Shown: positions 7,569 through 14,471, numbered from the stretch's first letter. The stretch: DNA of 20,743 nucleotides from Actinomycetota bacterium (GCA_003164655.1 PLTW01000133.1:1-20743); one strand, 5' to 3'. Notes: a model not told the origin generated them from the letters alone. Numbers and translations: made by a program.

Positions 7569-8030
7569 ATGCTCAGAGAGGGCGACAATGCGCCGGCCGT
7601 GACCGGGACCTCCTACGACGGGCGCTCGTTCGACATCGGCGTACCGGCCGCAAGGACGGTGCTCTACTTCTATCCCAAGGCAAGCACGCCCGGCTGAACC
7701 GTCGAAGCCGTTGAGTTCAACGGCCTCCTCGACGAGTTCAAGGCGCTCGACGTGCAGGTGATCGGGGCCAGCGTGGATGGCGTCAAGGCAAACGCGAAGT
7801 TCGCGCAGCGCTACGACCTTGCGTTCCCCCTGCTCTGCGACACGGACTACGTGGTCGCGCAGGCCTTCGGAGTGGCGCGCCCCATGGTGGGCGTGGCCAA
7901 GCGGACGACGTTTCTGATAGATACAGACGGTAAGCTGCGCAAGGTCTACCCCAAGGTCCAGGCCAGGGGGCACGCCGCCGAGGTGCTTGCGGCGGCCCGC
8001 GAGATCTGGGGCGCCGTGGGGCGGCCGTGA
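7569..8030 (+). CDS. bcp: Predicted selenocysteine-containing peroxiredoxin (Bcp/PrxQ family), UGA read as Sec43
   Basis: Peroxiredoxins of this family reduce hydrogen and organic peroxides through a peroxidatic Cys. The frame from ATG 7569 (ribosome-binding GGGGAGGGG) reads LREGDNAPAV, then VLYFYPKASTPG. It meets TGA at 7695-7697 and continues in the same frame as TVEAVEFNGLLDEF, VIGASVDGV, FPLLCDTDYVVAQAFGV and KRTTFLIDTDGKLRKVY, to a TGA at 8028-8030. Read through, it is 153 residues, a full-length Bcp. The internal TGA replaces exactly the catalytic Cys of the TPGCT motif and is followed by a SECIS-like stem-loop. The usual resolving Cys five residues later is Val48, and Cys90 is the only other thiol. 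The alternative is a nonsense-mutated pseudogene. I favour a selenoprotein. Confidence 0.85.
7701..7733 (+). promoter_or_regulatory. Candidate bacterial SECIS element
   Basis: The lower stem pairs GTCGA (7701-7705) with TCGAC (7729-7733). The upper stem pairs GCCGTTG (7707-7713) with CAACGGC (7718-7724). An internal loop of A opposite CTCC separates them, and the apical loop is AGTT. The loop begins 16 nt after the TGA and has G as its second base. This agrees with the general bacterial SECIS description: a stem-loop just 3' of the UGA, inside the coding region, with G in the first two loop positions. Confidence 0.75.
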
Positions 8031-8070
8031 CGGCGGCGGCGCCGGCCGGCGCGCTCAAAGGAGGCATGAC

Positions 8071-9486
8071 ATGCGGCGCGAGCACGATTCGCTGGGCGAG
8101 ATGGACGTACCGACGGAGGCCCTGTACGGCATTCAGACCCAGCGCGCCATCGAGAACTTTCCCATCTCGGGGCTGCCACCCCGGCCGGAGCTCGTCGACG
8201 GCATCGTGCTCGTCAAGAAGGCCGCCGCGCTGGTCAACCGCGAGCTGGGGCTGCTGCCCGCCGACAAGGCCGCGGCGATCGTGCGCGCCGCCGACGAAGT
8301 TCTGGGCGGCGCCCACCGCGACCAGTTCCGGGTCGACCCGTTCCAGGCCGGCGCCGGCACCTCGCACAACATGAACGCCAACGAGGTGCTCGCCAACCGC
8401 GCCAACGAACTGCTCGGCGGAGGGCCGCGCGGCGTCTACGAGCCGGTCCATCCCAACGACGACGTAAACCAGGGCCAGTCGTCGAACGACGCCGTCCCCA
8501 CGGCGATCCGCCTCGCCCTGCAGCGGCCGGCCGGCGCGCTCGTAGAGGCGCTGCTCGTGCTGCAGAAGACCCTCGAAGCCAAGGGCGCCGAGTTCGACCA
8601 CGTTCTGAAGAGCGCCCGGACGCACCTGCAGGACGCCGTGCCCATCCGCCTGGGTCAGGAGTTCGCCGCTTACGGCGTGACGGTGCGCAAGGCGCGCGAG
8701 CGGGTCGCGGACGCTCTCGATCAGATCCGGGCCCTGCACATCGGCGGGACGGCGGCCGGCACGGGGCTCAACACCGACCCGCGGTACGCCGGTCTGATGG
8801 TCGCCCGCCTGGCGGAGCTGGCCGGCGTGCCCCTGCGGGCCGCCGCCGACCTCGTGCAGGCGACCCAGAGCCTCGACGACTTCGTCGCCTTCTCGGGCGC
8901 CTTGCGGGGCGCGGCGCTGAGCCTCATCCAGCTCGCCAACGACCTGCGGCTGCTGTCGAGCGGGCCGCGCACAGGGCTCGCGGAGATCACGCTGCCGGCC
9001 GTGCAGCCGGGCTCGTCGATCATGCCCGGCAAGGTCAACCCGGTGATGGCGGAGATGCTCGACATGGTCTGTTTTCACGTCGTGGGCGCCGACGCCGCCG
9101 TGGCGCTCGCCGCCCAGGCCGGGCAGCTCGAGATCAACGTCATGACGCCGCTCGTCGCCTTTGAGCTGCTCTTCGCGCTGCAGGTGCTGAGCGCCGCCGT
9201 GTTGGCCTTCACTGAGCGCTGCGTGCGCGGCATCGCAGCCGACGAGGACAACTGCCGCCGCTGGGGCGAGCGCAGCCTCGGGCTAGCGACCGCCCTCAAC
9301 CCCGTGATCGGCTACGAGGCTGCGGCCGACGTGGCCAAGGAGGCCGGAAGGACGGGCAAGTCGGTGCCCGACGTGGTGCTCGAGCGCGGGATCATGAGCG
9401 CCGACGAGCTGGCCGAGCGGCTGGATCCGGTGGCGCTGACTCAGCCGCGCCCTGTGTCGCGGCCCGGCGGCGAGCGCGATGGCTGA
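8071..9486 (+). CDS. aspA: Aspartate ammonia-lyase-like enzyme of the aspartase/fumarase superfamily
   Basis: Enzymes of this superfamily cleave C-N or C-O bonds to release fumarate. The 471-residue length is normal. Signatures are EHDSLGEMDVPTEALYGIQT, GAGTSHNMNANEVLANRA, PNDDVNQGQSSNDAVPTA and the catalytic loop GSSIMPGKVNP at residues 314-324 (Ser316, Lys321). NDLRLLSSGPRTGL and AAQAGQLEINVMTPL are closer to aspartases. SSND and GGTAAGTGLN are closer to class II fumarases, so substrate choice is not certain. ATG 8071 follows AAAGGAGG at 8057-8064. It starts 40 bases after the selenoperoxiredoxin gene and probably shares its transcript. It ends facing the minus-strand operon, with a hairpin between. 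Confidence 0.85.
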   Translation: MRREHDSLGEMDVPTEALYGIQTQRAIENFPISGLPPRPELVDGIVLVKKAAALVNRELGLLPADKAAAIVRAADEVLGGAHRDQFRVDPFQAGAGTSHNMNANEVLANRANELLGGGPRGVYEPVHPNDDVNQGQSSNDAVPTAIRLALQRPAGALVEALLVLQKTLEAKGAEFDHVLKSARTHLQDAVPIRLGQEFAAYGVTVRKARERVADALDQIRALHIGGTAAGTGLNTDPRYAGLMVARLAELAGVPLRAAADLVQATQSLDDFVAFSGALRGAALSLIQLANDLRLLSSGPRTGLAEITLPAVQPGSSIMPGKVNPVMAEMLDMVCFHVVGADAAVALAAQAGQLEINVMTPLVAFELLFALQVLSAAVLAFTERCVRGIAADEDNCRRWGERSLGLATALNPVIGYEAAADVAKEAGRTGKSVPDVVLERGIMSADELAERLDPVALTQPRPVSRPGGERDG

Positions 9487-9504
9487 CCCGAGCGCTACCT
9501 GGGG

Positions 9505-9521
9505 TTCGGCCTCCGGCCGAA
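9505..9521. terminator. Bidirectional terminator-like hairpin
   Basis: TTCGGCC (9505-9511) and GGCCGAA (9515-9521) form a perfect stem with a three-base loop between the convergent aspA-like gene and the minus-strand operon. Nine-base direct repeats (CGCTACCTG) lie on either side, near 9493 and 9526. Confidence 0.45.
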
Positions 9522-9526
9522 GCTCG

Positions 9527-9613
9527 CTACCTGCGGCGCGTGCGCGAGTATGAGATCCACAGCCGCCAGGCCAGGAGCCCCGCGACCACCACGAAGACGA
9601 TCCTGACGATCAC
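9527..9613 (-). CDS. 28-residue single-span membrane peptide, unknown function
   Basis: The GTG at 9613 lies six bases after the stop of the YhaM-like gene. The product starts VIVRIVFVVVAGLLAWRLW and ends with a basic tail (SRTRRR) before a TAG at 9529-9527. It is one hydrophobic helix of about 16 residues with an N-terminal Arg and a positively charged C-terminus, as expected of a small inner-membrane protein. Position and spacing suggest it is the last cistron of the operon. No Shine-Dalgarno is obvious, so expression would rely on coupling to the upstream gene. I do not recognise a family. Confidence 0.5.
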   Translation of the reverse strand: MIVRIVFVVVAGLLAWRLWISYSRTRRR

Positions 9614-9619
9614 GGCAGT

Positions 9620-10753
9620 CTAGAAGAGCGCCGCGCCGGTCGGCGCGTCCGCGCCTTCACCGTCCGTTGGCTCGCCGCCGGACGGCTCGTCGCCCGGGAC
9701 CGGCTCGTCGTCGGCGCCGGTCGCGCCGGACGGTACGCCATCGGTCGCGGCGGACGGTACGCCATCGGTCGCCGTGGCCAGGTACGAAAGACCGTCGAGC
9801 ATGTTCACCCAGCTCGACCAGCGCGCGTCCGCGGCGGTGCGCCCGGCGATCTCGTCGATCGCCGCGAGGCGCGCGGTCATGTCGTCACAGAAGTGGACGA
9901 TGACCGCTTCGCGGGTGGCCGGCACGACCGGGCTGCCCTTCTCGCGCTCGCCGTGGTGAGAGATGACGATGTGGCGGAGCTGCACCGCCATCTCGGCCGG
10001 AAACCCCGGGATCTCGTCGATCAGACCGCGCACCATGTCGTGGCCGATGACGATCTCGCCGTGCAAGCGGCCGGCGTCGGTGAAGCCCGGAGCCATGGGG
10101 TCGGCCGAGTACGAATGCACCTTGCCGATGTCGTGCAGCAGCGCACCGGCCACGGTGAGGTCGCGATTGACGGTGTCGAAGCGCTCCGCGACCGCGCCGG
10201 CCACCTCGGCGACGATCAGGGAGTGCTCGAGAAGCCCGTGACGGTAGGCGTGGTGGTTGCGCACGGCCGCCGGCACGATGGCGAAGGTGGCGCCCGGTTC
10301 GGCCGATGTGTCGAGGGCCCGTTCGAGCAGGTCGTGCAGCGCCGGGCTGCGCACCGAGGCGACCAGGGCGGCCGAGCGGCGCACGAGCTCGTCGAAAGGT
10401 ACGGGCGACACGGGCACGAGCGTGCCGATGTCGTACTCTCCCGGCGCCATGATGCGCAGCGTCTTGACCTGGAACTGCTGGCCGAACTTCTCGTGGACCG
10501 AGTAAGTGCCGCTCACCTGGACGACGTCGCCGCTGGCGAGGCTCTCGACGATCGCCTCGTCGGGGTCGAAATGGATGGCCTTGACCTCGCCCGAAGCGTC
10601 GCGCAGCTTGAGACGCAGGAACGACTTGCCGTTGCGGTCGGTGGCCGCCTCTTTGTCGAGAGCGACGAAATACGTGGTCACCATGCGGCCTTCGGGAAGC
10701 TGCGTGATGAGGATCTTCTGCGGGGGGCCGCCGGTGGCGGTGTTGTCGGTCAT
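9620..10753 (-). CDS. yhaM: YhaM-like 3'-5' exoribonuclease (OB fold plus HD domain)
   Basis: This 377-residue protein matches the YhaM family, metal-dependent 3'-to-5' exoribonucleases known mainly from Gram-positives. The N-terminal OB fold (about residues 12-100) reads TYFVALDKEAATDRNGKSFL and later GDVVQVSGTYSVHEKFGQQF. The HD domain (about 155-300) has HHAYRHGLLEHSLIVAEVAG, GALLHDIGKVHSY with His207-Asp208, IVIGHDMV and HIVISHHGEREKGSPVVPAT. The last 60 or so residues are an acidic, Gly/Pro/Thr-rich disordered tail containing an exact 21-base repeat. ATG 10753 has AAGGAGAG upstream and overlaps the MFS stop by four bases (ATGA), so translation is coupled. Confidence 0.88.
   Translation of the reverse strand: MTDNTATGGPPQKILITQLPEGRMVTTYFVALDKEAATDRNGKSFLRLKLRDASGEVKAIHFDPDEAIVESLASGDVVQVSGTYSVHEKFGQQFQVKTLRIMAPGEYDIGTLVPVSPVPFDELVRRSAALVASVRSPALHDLLERALDTSAEPGATFAIVPAAVRNHHAYRHGLLEHSLIVAEVAGAVAERFDTVNRDLTVAGALLHDIGKVHSYSADPMAPGFTDAGRLHGEIVIGHDMVRGLIDEIPGFPAEMAVQLRHIVISHHGEREKGSPVVPATREAVIVHFCDDMTARLAAIDEIAGRTAADARWSSWVNMLDGLSYLATATDGVPSAATDGVPSGATGADDEPVPGDEPSGGEPTDGEGADAPTGAALF
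9728..9772. repeat. Two-copy 24-bp tandem repeat in the yhaM tail
   Basis: A 21-base identity (9728-9748 and 9752-9772) with a 24-base period encodes the repeated octapeptide ATDGVPS(A/G). It is in frame and lies in a probably disordered tail, so it looks like simple slippage or duplication. Confidence 0.8.
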
Positions 10754-12042
10754 GTTCTCTCCTTGGTCGCCTCTAGCGTAGCAGACGGCGACGACGGCAG
10801 GGCGGCCGGCGTGGATGGCAGGGCCGACGGGACGGACCGTGCCGCGCCCCCGCCGCCGGCCTTCGCCGATCGCCCGCGTCCGGCGAATGCCAGCACCAGC
10901 AGCAGAACGACGCCCAGGCAGATCACTACGACGAACGGCAGGCCGAAGGCCTCGCGATAGAGCGCTCCGCCGAACAAAGCGCCGCCCGCCATCGGCAGGC
11001 CCATGCCCGCGTCGAAGACCGCGTAACCCCAGACCGGCGGCACCGAGCCGAACGAGCTGCTCACGATCCCCGCCGCGACAAAGCGGAACGAGTCGAACGC
11101 GCCGTAGAAGAACACGGCCAGGGCCCAGACCGGCGGTCCCCAGCCGGCCAGCAGCAGGACCGCGCCGAGCAGCAGGCAGCCGATCGTCAGGCCGATGCCC
11201 TGGCGGTGGCCATACACGTCGGTGGTCCGGCCGGCGACGAAGGTGATCGCGCTGCCGCCCAGGGCGCCGATGCCGGCCAGGATGCCGAGCGACGTGTAGC
11301 CGAGATGGTGGACCTGCGAAAGGTACGGCTGCACGAACGGCTGCGCCAGGTACACCATGAAAAAGCCGCCGAAGAAGAAGATGAAGTTGCGCCGGAAGAC
11401 CCTGGTGGCGAGCAGGTCGGCGAGCTTCCAGGGCTGGCCGGCGGCGTGATACGGCGTGTCCTTTATCAGGCTGATGACGATCGACGACGCGACGTAGAAG
11501 CCGATCGCCACGACGAACACCAGGCGCATGCCGTAGCGGCCGGCCAGCCAGCCGCCGGCCAGCGGCCCGAGCGCCATCCCCAGGGGAAAGCTGGCGAAGA
11601 CATACGAGATGTTGCGCGCCATCCTGGCCGGCTCGGACTTGAGCATGATGTACACCTTGAGGGCCGGGTTGTTGGCCATGTACAGGCCGGTCAGCAGGTA
11701 GCCCGGTATCAGCCACGGCCAGCTCGGCGCGAGAGCGAAGCTGAGGGCCGTAGGCACGGTGATCCACCAGACGGCGACGATGATCGGTTTGAGACGCACG
11801 TGGTCGGCCGCCCAGGCGCCGGGGATGTAGCCGATCGCCGTCATGCCGAGCTGGATGGCGACCAGCGCGCCGATCATGAACCGGGGCGCGCCCAGGTTCC
11901 TGATCGCATAGACGTTCAGAAGCTGGTAGTAGAGGCCCAGCCCCAGCGCGAACAGCAGGTTCGACACGAACGTGAGCCACAGGTCGCGGCCGAACGCGGG
12001 CCGCGCGGCGGTGCGGTTCGCCGGCCGTCGACCCTCAGACAC
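10750..12042 (-). CDS. Major facilitator superfamily transporter
   Basis: This 430-residue polytopic membrane protein has about twelve hydrophobic segments. Examples are LTFVSNLLFALGLGLYYQLL at the start, LVAIQLGMTAIGYIPGAWAA with the loop AADHVRLKPI (MFS motif-A region), and SLGILAGIGALGGSAITFVA beginning the second half. It resembles drug/solute proton antiporters of the MFS_1 group, but the substrate cannot be told. The N-terminus is basic (cytoplasmic) and the C-terminus is a Ser/Pro/Ala-rich tail. The start is the GTG at 12042, which overlaps the stop of the upstream glycosyltransferase gene by eight bases. Its stop overlaps the next gene by four bases, so the three genes are one coupled operon. 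Confidence 0.88.
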   Translation of the reverse strand: MSEGRRPANRTAARPAFGRDLWLTFVSNLLFALGLGLYYQLLNVYAIRNLGAPRFMIGALVAIQLGMTAIGYIPGAWAADHVRLKPIIVAVWWITVPTALSFALAPSWPWLIPGYLLTGLYMANNPALKVYIMLKSEPARMARNISYVFASFPLGMALGPLAGGWLAGRYGMRLVFVVAIGFYVASSIVISLIKDTPYHAAGQPWKLADLLATRVFRRNFIFFFGGFFMVYLAQPFVQPYLSQVHHLGYTSLGILAGIGALGGSAITFVAGRTTDVYGHRQGIGLTIGCLLLGAVLLLAGWGPPVWALAVFFYGAFDSFRFVAAGIVSSSFGSVPPVWGYAVFDAGMGLPMAGGALFGGALYREAFGLPFVVVICLGVVLLLVLAFAGRGRSAKAGGGGAARSVPSALPSTPAALPSSPSATLEATKERT

Positions 12043-13204
12043 TGCCGGCCTTTGCGACGCGTTGCGGCGGGCGCCCGGCGCCGAGCGCCGCGCGCCGCTC
12101 CCACCACAGCTGCCGGGCGCAAGCCGCCCAGACGGCGACCGCGAAGATCGTCACGAACGACGCGCGAGAGAACCAGGGGGGCGCCGCCCAGCCCTGGCCC
12201 TCGCCGACCCACGTCCAGACCACGACCATCGGGATGAGCAGCGTCACGAGCTGGTGAAACCAGGTGAACGGCGGCAGCAGTGGCAGCGCCGCCACGATCA
12301 GCGAGAACTCGAGGGGTACAAGTCGGGCGTCGCGCGCGCGGCGGCCCCACGGGCAGCACAGGGCGACGGTGACGACGACCACGGCCGCCGCCAGGGCGCG
12401 GCCCAGCGTGCGTGCCAGGTCGAGGTGGTGGGGCAGGAGCCGGCCCATCGCACCGACGAAGCTGACGTTGGTCGCTCCCGTGATGACGAGGTCGGGTCGC
12501 GCCAGGTCGAGGCCGTGGCGCCAGTAGTCGACGAAGCCCTGGAGGCCGACAAACGGCAGGGCGGCGAGGGAGAGCAGCACGAGAGCGGCGCCGGCGGCGC
12601 CGACCGCACGCCAGCGTCCGCGGAAGGCCAGCCAGGCGAGCAGGACGGCGGGCGTGACCTTGATCGCCGTCCCGAGCGCCAGCGCCGCTCCGCCCAGTCG
12701 TTCGCGGGAGCGCTGCAGCGACCAGAACGCGAGGGCCAGGACAAGCAGCAGGAGACCGTTGATCTGACCGAACATCAGCGTGTCGAATGCCGGTCCCAGG
12801 GCGAGCAGCAGAGCCAGCGAGACGGCCACCCGGCGTCCGCCGCCGAGCGCCTGGGCGACGACCCAGGCCGCGACGATCAGGGCCACCGCGTTGACCACGA
12901 GCCAGCCGACCAGCACCGGTTGCACGCCGAGCGGCTGCAGGACGCGAAACAGAGCGGCGGTGTAGGGGGGGTAACGATAGGGCCAGGCGAAGTGGGAGAT
13001 GTGCAGCCCAGCGGCGAGAGCACGCCACGACGGCTTGGCCATAGTGTAAGGGCTCTCGCCATGCGCGTAGGCCGCACCCGACAGAAAATACACCATGTAG
13101 TCGAGCGCCTGGTTGTTGGCTACGACCCAGACGATCCAGCCGCCGTAGGCGGCGACCAGGGCGACGAGCAGGGCAAGCGCGGGGCATCGTTCTCGGTAGG
13201 ACAT
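12035..13204 (-). CDS. GT87-like (DUF2029) polytopic membrane glycosyltransferase
   Basis: This 389-residue protein has eight to ten membrane segments. It has the features of the GT-C fold DUF2029/GT87 family, polyprenyl-phosphate-mannose-dependent mannosyltransferases and relatives. LDYMVYFLSGAAYAHGESPY carries the early catalytic-type Asp after the first membrane helix. WPYRYPPYTAALF is the typical YPP motif, and IKVTPAVLL and ATNVSFVGAMGR follow. It probably transfers a sugar to an extracytoplasmic lipid or polysaccharide; donor and acceptor are unknown. ATG 13204 is preferred over longer upstream frames because hydrophobic sequence begins soon after it and a TAGACT box lies ten bases upstream. 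It is the first gene of the coupled operon. Confidence 0.8.
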   Translation of the reverse strand: MSYRERCPALALLVALVAAYGGWIVWVVANNQALDYMVYFLSGAAYAHGESPYTMAKPSWRALAAGLHISHFAWPYRYPPYTAALFRVLQPLGVQPVLVGWLVVNAVALIVAAWVVAQALGGGRRVAVSLALLLALGPAFDTLMFGQINGLLLLVLALAFWSLQRSRERLGGAALALGTAIKVTPAVLLAWLAFRGRWRAVGAAGAALVLLSLAALPFVGLQGFVDYWRHGLDLARPDLVITGATNVSFVGAMGRLLPHHLDLARTLGRALAAAVVVVTVALCCPWGRRARDARLVPLEFSLIVAALPLLPPFTWFHQLVTLLIPMVVVWTWVGEGQGWAAPPWFSRASFVTIFAVAVWAACARQLWWERRAALGAGRPPQRVAKAGSV

Positions 13205-13214
13205 CGCGGCGTTC

Positions 13215-13220
13215 AGTCTA
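13215..13220 (-). promoter_or_regulatory. -10 box of the GT87-MFS-yhaM operon
   Basis: TAGACT on the minus strand is followed by ten bases and the ATG at 13204. A transcript start about six or seven bases after the box would leave almost no leader. Confidence 0.4.
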
Positions 13221-13249
13221 GCAGCGACTCCGGAACGGATTCCCGTCGG

Positions 13250-13297
13250 CGGCGCCGGCGACCGGGCTGCGGGCGGCGCGGCGCCGGCGACCGAGCT
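13250..13297. repeat. Imperfect 19-bp direct repeat
   Basis: CGGCGCCGGCGACCGGGCT (13250-13268) recurs at 13279-13297 with one mismatch (GAGCT for GGGCT). It lies in the 142-base gap between the HAD gene and the GT87 gene. No function is evident. Confidence 0.7.
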
Positions 13298-13346
13298 ACC
13301 GGGCGCCGCGCAGCCGCTCCTGGACACGGGGCTCGCGAAGCCGCCC

Positions 13347-14156
13347 TCAGGCCATATCCCCCAGCTGCGCCAGCAGCCGCTCCACGTACGCTGCGACGCC
13401 CTCGTCGGCGTTGCCGCCGATCACTTCGTCGGCCGCCGCCAGCACGTCGGGATGAGCGTTGGCGACCGCTACGGCGCGCCCGGCCCAGCGCAGCATCGGC
13501 AGGTCGTTGACCATGTCGCCGAGGGCCACGACCTCGGCGGCTCCGATGCCGAGGTCGTCACAAAGCCGCCGCAGGGCGCTCGCCTTGGTGACCCCAGCGG
13601 CCGATATCTCGAGCAGCTCGAGGCCTGAGCGGGTGACCACGGCATCGGCGCCGGCCACCGCCTGGGCGAGTGGCAGCAGGAGCTTCTGAGCCATGCTCGG
13701 GTGCCGGACGAGCAGTTTGGCGACGTCGCGGTCCGCGAAGCGCAGCGCGTCCTCGACCACGCCCTCGCGCTCGTCGAGCGGATGGTTGGCCGCGTAGACC
13801 GGCTCGCGGCAGAACGTCAGGCCGGCCTCGGCGGCAAACACGGCGCCGGGGGCCGCCTGTCGCAGGTCGGTGACCAGCCGCCCGACCACGGCGCCGGGGA
13901 TCGGCCGCTCGTCGAGCAGCCGGTCGCCGGCGAGGTCGTAGAGCAGCGCTCCGTTGGCGCAGATGGCCAGCGTGGCGCAGCCGCCCAGGTCGAGCCGGCG
14001 CACGCCGCGCGGCGGGCGGCCGGTGACGGGGACGATTTCGAGGCCGCGGGCGCGGGCGGCGCGCAGCGCCGCCCGCGCCCGCGGCGTGACGGTGCCGTCG
14101 GGCCGCAGCAGCGTGCCGTCGAGGTCGGTCGCTATGAGCCGGATCGTGGCGGTCAC
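13347..14156 (-). CDS. Cof-type HAD-superfamily phosphatase (subfamily IIB)
   Basis: This 269-residue HAD phosphatase probably acts on sugar phosphates or similar small phosphates. Motif I is LIATDLDGTLL with nucleophile Asp11 and acid/base Asp13. Motif II is IVPVTGRPP. Motif III is the Lys in GVTKASALRRL. Motif IV is VALGDMVNDLPML. The C2 cap lies between motifs II and III, as in Cof/YbiV proteins. The start is the GTG at 14156, because homologous Cof proteins begin a few residues before motif I. The frame remains open upstream to 14273 but that part is Arg-rich and unlike protein. No Shine-Dalgarno is seen. A perfect 20-bp inverted repeat lies inside the coding region at 14043-14085. Confidence 0.88.
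   Translation of the reverse strand: MTATIRLIATDLDGTLLRPDGTVTPRARAALRAARARGLEIVPVTGRPPRGVRRLDLGGCATLAICANGALLYDLAGDRLLDERPIPGAVVGRLVTDLRQAAPGAVFAAEAGLTFCREPVYAANHPLDEREGVVEDALRFADRDVAKLLVRHPSMAQKLLLPLAQAVAGADAVVTRSGLELLEISAAGVTKASALRRLCDDLGIGAAEVVALGDMVNDLPMLRWAGRAVAVANAHPDVLAAADEVIGGNADEGVAAYVERLLAQLGDMA
14043..14085. repeat. Perfect 20-bp inverted repeat inside the HAD gene
   Basis: Bases 14043-14062 pair without mismatch to 14066-14085 around a GCA centre. All but none of the pairs are G-C. It encodes an Arg/Ala-rich helix (PRARAALRAARARG) near the N-terminus. Confidence 0.85.
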
Positions 14157-14274
14157 GGCGCCGGGTGCTGGTCGGGGTGCCCGCGCCGACCGGGGGCCGG
14201 TATTGCGGCCGGCGCGGCGAGGTCGCCGGCGGCGTAGCGAGCGGCGCTGAGTGGCGCACCGGTGGACAGACAAG

Positions 14275-14309
14275 CGAGGGGCGGGGGCCGGTTGGCGCCC
14301 CGCCCCTCG
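14275..14309 (-). terminator. Terminator downstream of the 14-codon ORF
   Basis: CGAGGGGCGGGG (14275-14286) pairs with CCCCGCCCCTCG (14298-14309) in a 12-bp perfect stem, extended by an inner GCC/GGC. On the minus strand the hairpin is followed by CTTGTCTGTCC, a partly T-rich tail. That orientation suits the small minus-strand transcript. Confidence 0.6.
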
Positions 14310-14354
14310 GGCGGCTCAACGAAAGACAGCCGCGCTTCGGGTGAGCTCAAGTGC

Positions 14355-14399
14355 TCAGAAGACGACTGCCTTCCGTCTTGCTGCCTCGGAATCTGTCAT
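14355..14399 (-). CDS. 14-residue small ORF with optimal ribosome-binding site
   Basis: The ORF MTDSEAARRKAVVF runs from ATG 14399 to the TGA ending at 14355. AGGAGG at 14411-14406 lies six bases before the ATG, the best Shine-Dalgarno in the window. TATACT is at 14471-14466, and a strong hairpin lies about 45 bases after the stop. Promoter, leader, ORF and terminator thus form a self-contained transcription unit of about 190 nt. Its codons (GCA, AGA) are less GC-rich than its neighbours. It could be a short peptide, a leader peptide or a small RNA that happens to carry an ORF. I recognise no family. Confidence 0.45.
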   Translation of the reverse strand: MTDSEAARRKAVVF

Positions 14400-14465
14400 C
14401 AGCCACCTCCTGTTGTCGCCTGCGGTTACCCGCCCCGGCGAGCGCTCAAGCCGGAGCGTGCCTGC

Positions 14466-14471
14466 AGTATA
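14466..14471 (-). promoter_or_regulatory. -10 box of the small minus-strand unit
   Basis: TATACT on the minus strand, identical to the sigma-operon -10. The predicted leader of about 60 nt can fold CTCCGGC with GCCGGGG (14434-14455) before the Shine-Dalgarno. The -35 is poor. Confidence 0.4.

Noticed and set aside
7569..7697. Peroxiredoxin as two separate genes or a plain pseudogene (stop at 7695, restart at ATG 7752)
   Set aside because: The second piece would lack the catalytic region and has no good ribosome-binding site. The frame is intact across the TGA, and a SECIS-like stem follows it. A nonsense mutation remains the formal alternative.
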